Positions 58,765 to 64,000 of a stretch of 64,000 nt of DNA are shown here, piece by piece. The notes beneath the pieces were generated by a model. That model saw only the letters and a program-made list of their open reading frames with translations, did not search any database and was not told the origin of the DNA. The translations under genes and the position numbers were made by a program. The stretch's first letter is position 1; each line of letters opens with the position of its first letter. Origin of the DNA: Cacajao melanocephalus (taxonomy: Eukaryota; Chordata; Mammalia; Primates; Pitheciidae); assembly GCA_963573385.1 (NCBI GenBank), contig CAUYLG010033102.1:1-64000 (forward strand), in the 5' to 3' direction.

Positions 58765-60044
58765 AAATGCATCAACTGATGTTCAGAAAGCCAGAACATT
58801 CTACGTGGAGATCAGAAAATAACAAATTAAGAATTGCACAACAAACAAATGGCAAAATAAAATAGCAAATTAAGAACTGATGTGAGCTGCTGCCTCCCTC
58901 TTCCACCCTGTACCCCTGGGACAGTGAGAATGGCCTCCATTCCTAATTTTCCTCTCTTCCCTTTTAACAGACTAACCTCCTGGCTTTTTGACAGCAAGTC
59001 GAAGGGGTTGTTAAGAAGGAATGAATCTTGCAGTTATAATGAATCAGAAATTGGGGGAAAACATCAGGTTTCAGCAGCAGCAGAAGATTCTCACTTTAAA
59101 AAGCACTTGTCCCTTAGGCTTGGAGAGATTAGAAGCTAATAATTTATATTGAAATCCAGCAAAGCCCTTCACAAAGTCCTATTGCTTGTCCCTGCCTTTT
59201 GAATGACAAGTAAGAAAATAGAGACTGATTTGAAAACCTAGGGCTATTCAACTAGAGCAGCAATAATTCTTCCATTAGAAACTAAGAAATGAGAAGGTAG
59301 GAATGGCCCAGACACCACAACAAAACAGATGTTGCTGGCGGAAGGCCACGCCTTTTTCCAAATGAAACTCACCCGCCCTTAGAGTTCAAGTTAGCTTTCT
59401 AACCCTTCTGGACCTCAAATTGGCAAAAATATTTTTTCCATGCTAGTTAAAACGCCCTCAAGCTACAGTCATTAGATTTGCTGGACAGTGGCATCATTCT
59501 GATGTTATCGGCTCTGTCTTCCTGTTTTCATGAATAATGTATAAGAAGCAGCTATTAGAAATGGATTCTTCCATGGCTGACAGTATTGCCACCAGACAAG
59601 CCTCTGGATTCTCAGTCATTTCATCTGAGCTCTAACAGATCTCCTTCCTTTCCCTCTTACTGCTTTCTGCCTGCCTGTCGTGATGGAGACTCTTCCAAAG
59701 ACATCTCCTCCCTGCTTCTCCCTCAATATTAGGAAACTGCGTGGGGGGCTAGAGGCAAGAGGAGGTGCCCATTACATTCCTGCCTTTTAATTGTTGCTCA
59801 GTGTCAAGAGGAGGAGTGCTGGAGCTCCTGATGAAACCAATTTCATGATCTTACCTCCTGGCCCTGCCAGCCTTGCTCTGGAGCCAAATGCCTGCCAAAA
59901 AAGATCCTTCTCCTTGGGCACAGGTGAGAGCTGGAGGGGAAGCTGTGCTGAGCCTCCTCTACCTGCTCTTTTTTTTTTCTGTATCTTTCTATGTTTGCAT
60001 CTATCATACCTTTACTAAGAAAACAAAGATCTTTCAGTCCCCTG
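58765..60044. other. Repeat-free block, candidate conserved non-coding DNA
   Basis: About 1.28 kb without an identifiable repeat, the longest such stretch. It holds many short AT-rich factor-like motifs (for example TTCATGAATAATG near 59527 and CATTAGATTTGC near 59469). Frames here are under 86 codons and domain-less. Any function would be regulatory, an inference only. Confidence 0.35.
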
Positions 60045-60045
60045 C

Positions 60046-60077
60046 CTTCATTCATTCATTCATTCATTCGTTCATTC
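60046..60077 (+). repeat. (TTCA)n tetranucleotide tract
   Basis: About seven TTCA/TTCG units at the reversed tail of an L2, which ends naturally in TGAA repeats. Confidence 0.9.
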
Positions 60078-60365
60078 AACATATTTTTCATTGTCTGTAA
60101 GGCTTCCAGTGATAGAGGTATGCAATAACCAAGGATTATTGAGATGAATATACAATGTTTTACAAAGAAGAGCAGCAATTTTGAGAGTGTCTAATAGAGG
60201 GAAGTAGCTGAGTTAGGGAAGTCAGTACAGGGAGATGAAGACTGAGCTAAAGAGCTGAAAGGCAAGGAACTGAAATCAGTGAATGGGGTCCAGGCAGCAG
60301 GAACAGCATGTGCGAAGTCGAAGTCTCTGCAGCAGGAGTGGGTGTGGCCTGTGTTAGAGAAACTG
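60078..60365 (-). mobile_element. L2 LINE 3' fragment
   Basis: Follows the reversed TGAA tail: 'TCATTGTCTGTAAGGCTTCC', 'GAACTGAAATCAGTGAATGG', 'AACAGCATGTGCGAAGTCGA'. Diverged L2 read backwards. Confidence 0.65.
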
Positions 60366-61500
60366 GAAGAAGATCTGGGGCCAAAGCACAGTCTGCTAAC
60401 AGGATTCAGGGCTTCTTCCACCCCTTCGACACTTGCCCACTTTTTTCTTCCTGTCACTGCCCCCTCCCATGGAGTCAAGAGCTGTTGTCTTGGCTCTCCA
60501 GCTCCTGATGGGTCCTACCCTCCCAGGCTTCTCTACTATTGAGTTTTAACTATGGCTGCTAATGATATAAACAGGAGATGGGGAAATACTGGTTAGAAGA
60601 GGGTGGTTCCCTGGCAAAGGTCCCACCTTCAAACCTGAAGAGTCACGTCCCTAAATGGGAACAGGCATTTCTGTTTTCATGCCCAGAATGTTGCCTTTTG
60701 ACCTGCCAGGTCCACCTATCCTATACCTATATAAACCCTGAACCCCAGGCTCCAGGAGCAGATGAGCAGAGGAGGAAATGAGGAGATGAAGGGACAAGCA
60801 GACAAACAGCAGAACGGCGTGGCAGAGAGAGAAGAGAAGGAGCATCTGAACGCCAAGAGGAGTCCAGCTGGGGGCAGTCAGAGAGGAGTTTGGCCACTGG
60901 CCAAAACTCCAAGGGAAGGCTATCTTCCCACTCCATCCCCCTTCCAGCTCTCCATCCATCCCACTGAGAGCCACCTCCACCACTCAGTCAAACCCCGCAT
61001 TCATCCTTCAAATCTGTGTATAACTTGATTCTTCCAGGATGCTGAGCAAGAGCTCTGGATGGATACGGAAAGCTGTCTCACTGGCCTGCTGCCCTTGTGA
61101 AAAGGCAGAGGGGTCCATTGAGCTGATAAACACATAAGCCATTTGTGGATGGCAAGGCTGAAAGAGCACACTGTGATATGCGCCTACTTGGGCTTTGGGA
61201 GTCGCAGACGCCCACCCCTAGACGCTGTGGAACCTGAAAGCACTCGCCCTGGCTCCTGTACCTGCCCATCTGTGTGCTCCCTCTCCCATCAGAGGTTTGA
61301 GCAGCAGCAGCAACCAAACAGGGGAGCCACACCTCTGTCACACGTCCTGCGAAGGCGATCAGGGAACTCTCTTGTTTCACTAACTTAGAACTTTCCTCCG
61401 TCCCTGTGCCCTGGTGTCAAACGCAGTGCCTGCCACCTAGAAAAGCACAATGCATGCAGTGAGCCTCTATTGTTCCGGGTCCCAATTGAGAAGCTGAAAA
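60366..61500. other. Apparently unique sequence
   Basis: About 1.1 kb with moderate GC. Overlapping frames up to 110 codons on both strands (60651-60983 minus, 61078-61380 minus) show no domain. No repeat named. Confidence 0.4.
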
Positions 61501-61519
61501 CATCCCGATCACTCAATAT

Positions 61520-61830
61520 GAGAATGGTTAAATGAACAATGGTACACACACATATTGGAGTGTCATATGGTCATTAAAGGTGATATGTCTTCATACTAAT
61601 GATCTTGGAAATGTCTCTTGATGGAACATTAATTTTCAAGACAGAATACAAAATTCATCATAAAGCATGATCTAAATTGTATTTGGAAAAATGCATATGC
61701 AAAGAAAAAGACTGGAAGAAAATTCAGCAAAATATTAATAGGCTATCTGTTGGTGGCACTATTGCTGGTTTTTATCTCCTTTTTATACTACTCCATTTCT
61801 CCCCAAATGTGCCAACTAACTTAATAAATC
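61520..61830 (+). mobile_element. Old L1M-type LINE 3' fragment
   Basis: 'GAATGGTTAAATGAACAATG', 'GTACACACACATATTGGAGT', 'AATGCATATGCAAAGAAAAA', 'GACTGGAAGAAAATTCAGCA', 'GCTGGTTTTTATCTCC': the last part of an old L1. No reading frame. Confidence 0.8.
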
Positions 61831-61859
61831 ATTTAAGTGAATTGATTTAATTGAACTAA

Positions 61860-62279
<420 letters not shown>

Positions 62280-62284
62280 GAATA

Positions 62285-63300
62285 TTCATCATCACTCCTA
62301 GAAAACAAATGTTCTCCAGGGTAAGTGTCATCCAGCAGCATCTTGAAGTCACCCACCAAGGATGCCAAGGACTGAACCTTGGTGAATGTCCATTTGTCAT
62401 TTCTTCCCAAAGCGAGATGCTTGGAACAAGGACTCTTTCCTGGCAGTGACACAAAACTCCCCTCTCTATCTCCCTAGAGTGGAAAGCCCTTCATACAGCT
62501 CACTTTATAAAATTCAGTCCCCACCTCCCTGCATGCTTACAAGTCACTTCATTTCCAGCCCTCCTGAGGGTACATTTCCAGGGATTCTCTCCTGGGATTC
62601 AGCCCTCAAGGATTCTAGCCGGAAATGCCACGTCCCCAGGCGTCTGAAGCTTGGCTCCACTACTTGCTGGTCCCTAAACGTACCCAAAGCAGGGGCTTGT
62701 GATTAAACCACAGACAAAACATCAGCCTGAGCAAGCAAGGAAACAGCAGGAGCCCAAGGACTCCTGTGAGCTAAGAGTCTGATTGTTTTCATGCAAATTG
62801 TTTTTAATAATAGGGAGATAACAGGCAAATGAAATATGGGAGATAGGCAGAGATTTTTCTAAACCAATGTTGGGGGCGGGGGAGTTCTTTCATAAAATCT
62901 CAGCGCGTCTTTAACAGTTAAGCTGTGAAGTTCCCATATTTCTTATCAAGTGGAATAGAATTTGTCTCTCTCATAGCTCCTCCTGCTCCTCCTCTCCCAG
63001 CCCAGCACAATCCATGTCACTTTCCGCTTCCCTTACGTTCCATCTTAGCCTTGACTGAAGAGTCTGTTTCAGAATGGCAGAGCTGTCCAATGATGAAAAG
63101 CATATTATCAGAGGACGATTTTAAATGGCAGACAAAATGAGCAATATTTATTCTACTAGTTGTCTATTTATTTTAATGCACTTAGAGAAAACTCTGTCTA
63201 GCACATGAAACCTATGATTTTATTATAGGCTATGTCAGCCTAAGTTTTTAAAAGAGAATTAATATAGAACCGATAAAGAGAAAAGCATTCAGTAAATTGT
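62285..63300. other. Repeat-free block
   Basis: About 1 kb without a named repeat. 62925-63140 has a 71-codon frame without a domain. The right third is AT-rich with 'TCAAGTGGAATAGAATTTGT' and similar text. Possible regulatory or simply unique DNA. Confidence 0.35.
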
Positions 63301-63304
63301 TATA

Positions 63305-63845
63305 CCAGGCGAGTTAGAGGGAACAGCGCCATGCTCTGAGTTTAAAATTATGAGTCCTTTATTTTTAGCCAGCGACCGAGAGACGGCTAATGCTCAAAAT
63401 TCTCTCAGCCCCGAGGAAGGGGCTTGATTATCTTTTATACCTTGATTTAGGTAGGGGAGGGGGAGCCTAGCTGGAGCAGAGTTTACAGAAGCAGAACAAG
63501 CAAGTTAGATAAGGGGGCTGGTAACCAGAAGGCAGGAGGTTCTCATGATTGTTGATTTTTAAGGAGGGTATTCACAAGCGGTTCCCATGATTGCTGGTTA
63601 CCAAGGGGGGTATTCGATACATTGTCATATAATCAACCAAGGGGGACATTCACAATGGCAAGTGGGCTTGGCAAGCAGGCTATGGTTACAAAGGTTATAT
63701 GTTTCTATAGTTCTAAGTACAGCATGACCCAGCACAGTAGCAAGACCCAGGTATGCACTTAAGGGAGGAGTGGTGGGGGGGGGGTGAGGCGGAGGTCACA
63801 ATGGAGTCTGGCTCTCAGCAAAATGGAGTCTGTCTGGCTAACACA
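63305..63845 (-). mobile_element. ERV1-like LTR
   Basis: Reversed LTR-type sequence: 'TCCTTTATTTTTAGCCAGCG', 'ACCGAGAGACGGCTAATGCT', 'CCGAGGAAGGGGCTTGATTA', then degenerate repeated phrases 'GGTTCTCATGATTG', 'GGTTCCCATGATTG', and 'ATGGAGTCTGGCTCTCAGCA', 'AAAATGGAGTCTGTCTGG'. The family cannot be named with certainty. Non-coding; the rest of any provirus is outside the window or lost. Confidence 0.6.
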
Positions 63846-64000
63846 GGGTAGGTTAGCACAAAGTGCAACCCAAAGCACATGGTTATTGGTCCATTGCATT
63901 TATTCTGCAGAGGGAGGCGCATGCTTATGTGTTTGAAGCCATGTGATGGGGGCTTCAGTGCTAGGACTGCTCCAGACTAATCAAGGTCTTAAAGTGGCCC
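63846..64000. other. Window edge, unassigned
   Basis: Nothing recognised. It may belong to the preceding LTR or its flank. Confidence 0.3.

Overview
This is non-coding primate nuclear DNA, almost certainly human or another catarrhine. The evidence is the mix of interspersed repeats: 18 recognisable Alu copies from old J-type monomers and dimers to younger S/Y-type dimers, an L1 of the primate L1PB/L1PA8 age class, many THE1/MST/MLT1 (ERVL-MaLR) solo LTRs, and a deep layer of mammalian L2, MIR, MER5, MER1, MER2 and Tigger copies. No reading frame resembles an intact protein gene. Every long frame is either a repeat shadow or a GC-rich run without stops. The window reads as intergenic or deep intronic sequence.

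Layout. 0-9 kb: old LTRs, MIR and L2, including L2 copies split by later MLT1 and Alu insertions. 9-13.2 kb: an LTR-like repeat, an Alu, and a processed pseudogene of PRELID3B (SLMO2), with a ~140 bp duplicated segment on both sides. 13-18.5 kb: hAT MITEs, Alus, an MST LTR, and a second MaLR LTR sitting inside an Alu. 18.5-21.4 kb: an old L1 3' end split by a younger L1 that has lost its interior, so its 5'UTR joins directly to its 3' end. 21.4-30 kb: L2, MIR and MER5 around apparently unique DNA, including about 0.9 kb at 25.4-26.3 kb. 30-33.8 kb: a dense LTR nest with MER2 and a 5'-truncated L1. 33.9-35.6 kb: a decayed autonomous hAT transposon. 36.5-46 kb: Tigger-type elements, LTRs, and two L1 fragments nested in opposite orientation. 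48.9-50.1 kb: the only CpG-dense segment, a candidate CpG-island promoter with no recognisable gene attached. 50-64 kb: L2/MLT1/MIR mosaic, a MER1-group element with a perfect 8-bp target duplication, two apparently unique blocks (58.8-60.0 and 62.3-63.3 kb), and an ERV1-like LTR near the right edge.

No genes work together here. The sequence is informative mainly as an insertion record: target-site duplications and nesting order give relative ages. The best candidates for present function are the orphan CpG island and the repeat-free blocks. Repeat family names come from recognising consensus features by eye. Class calls are firmer than subfamily calls, and boundaries are usually good to about 5-20 bp unless a target duplication is cited.
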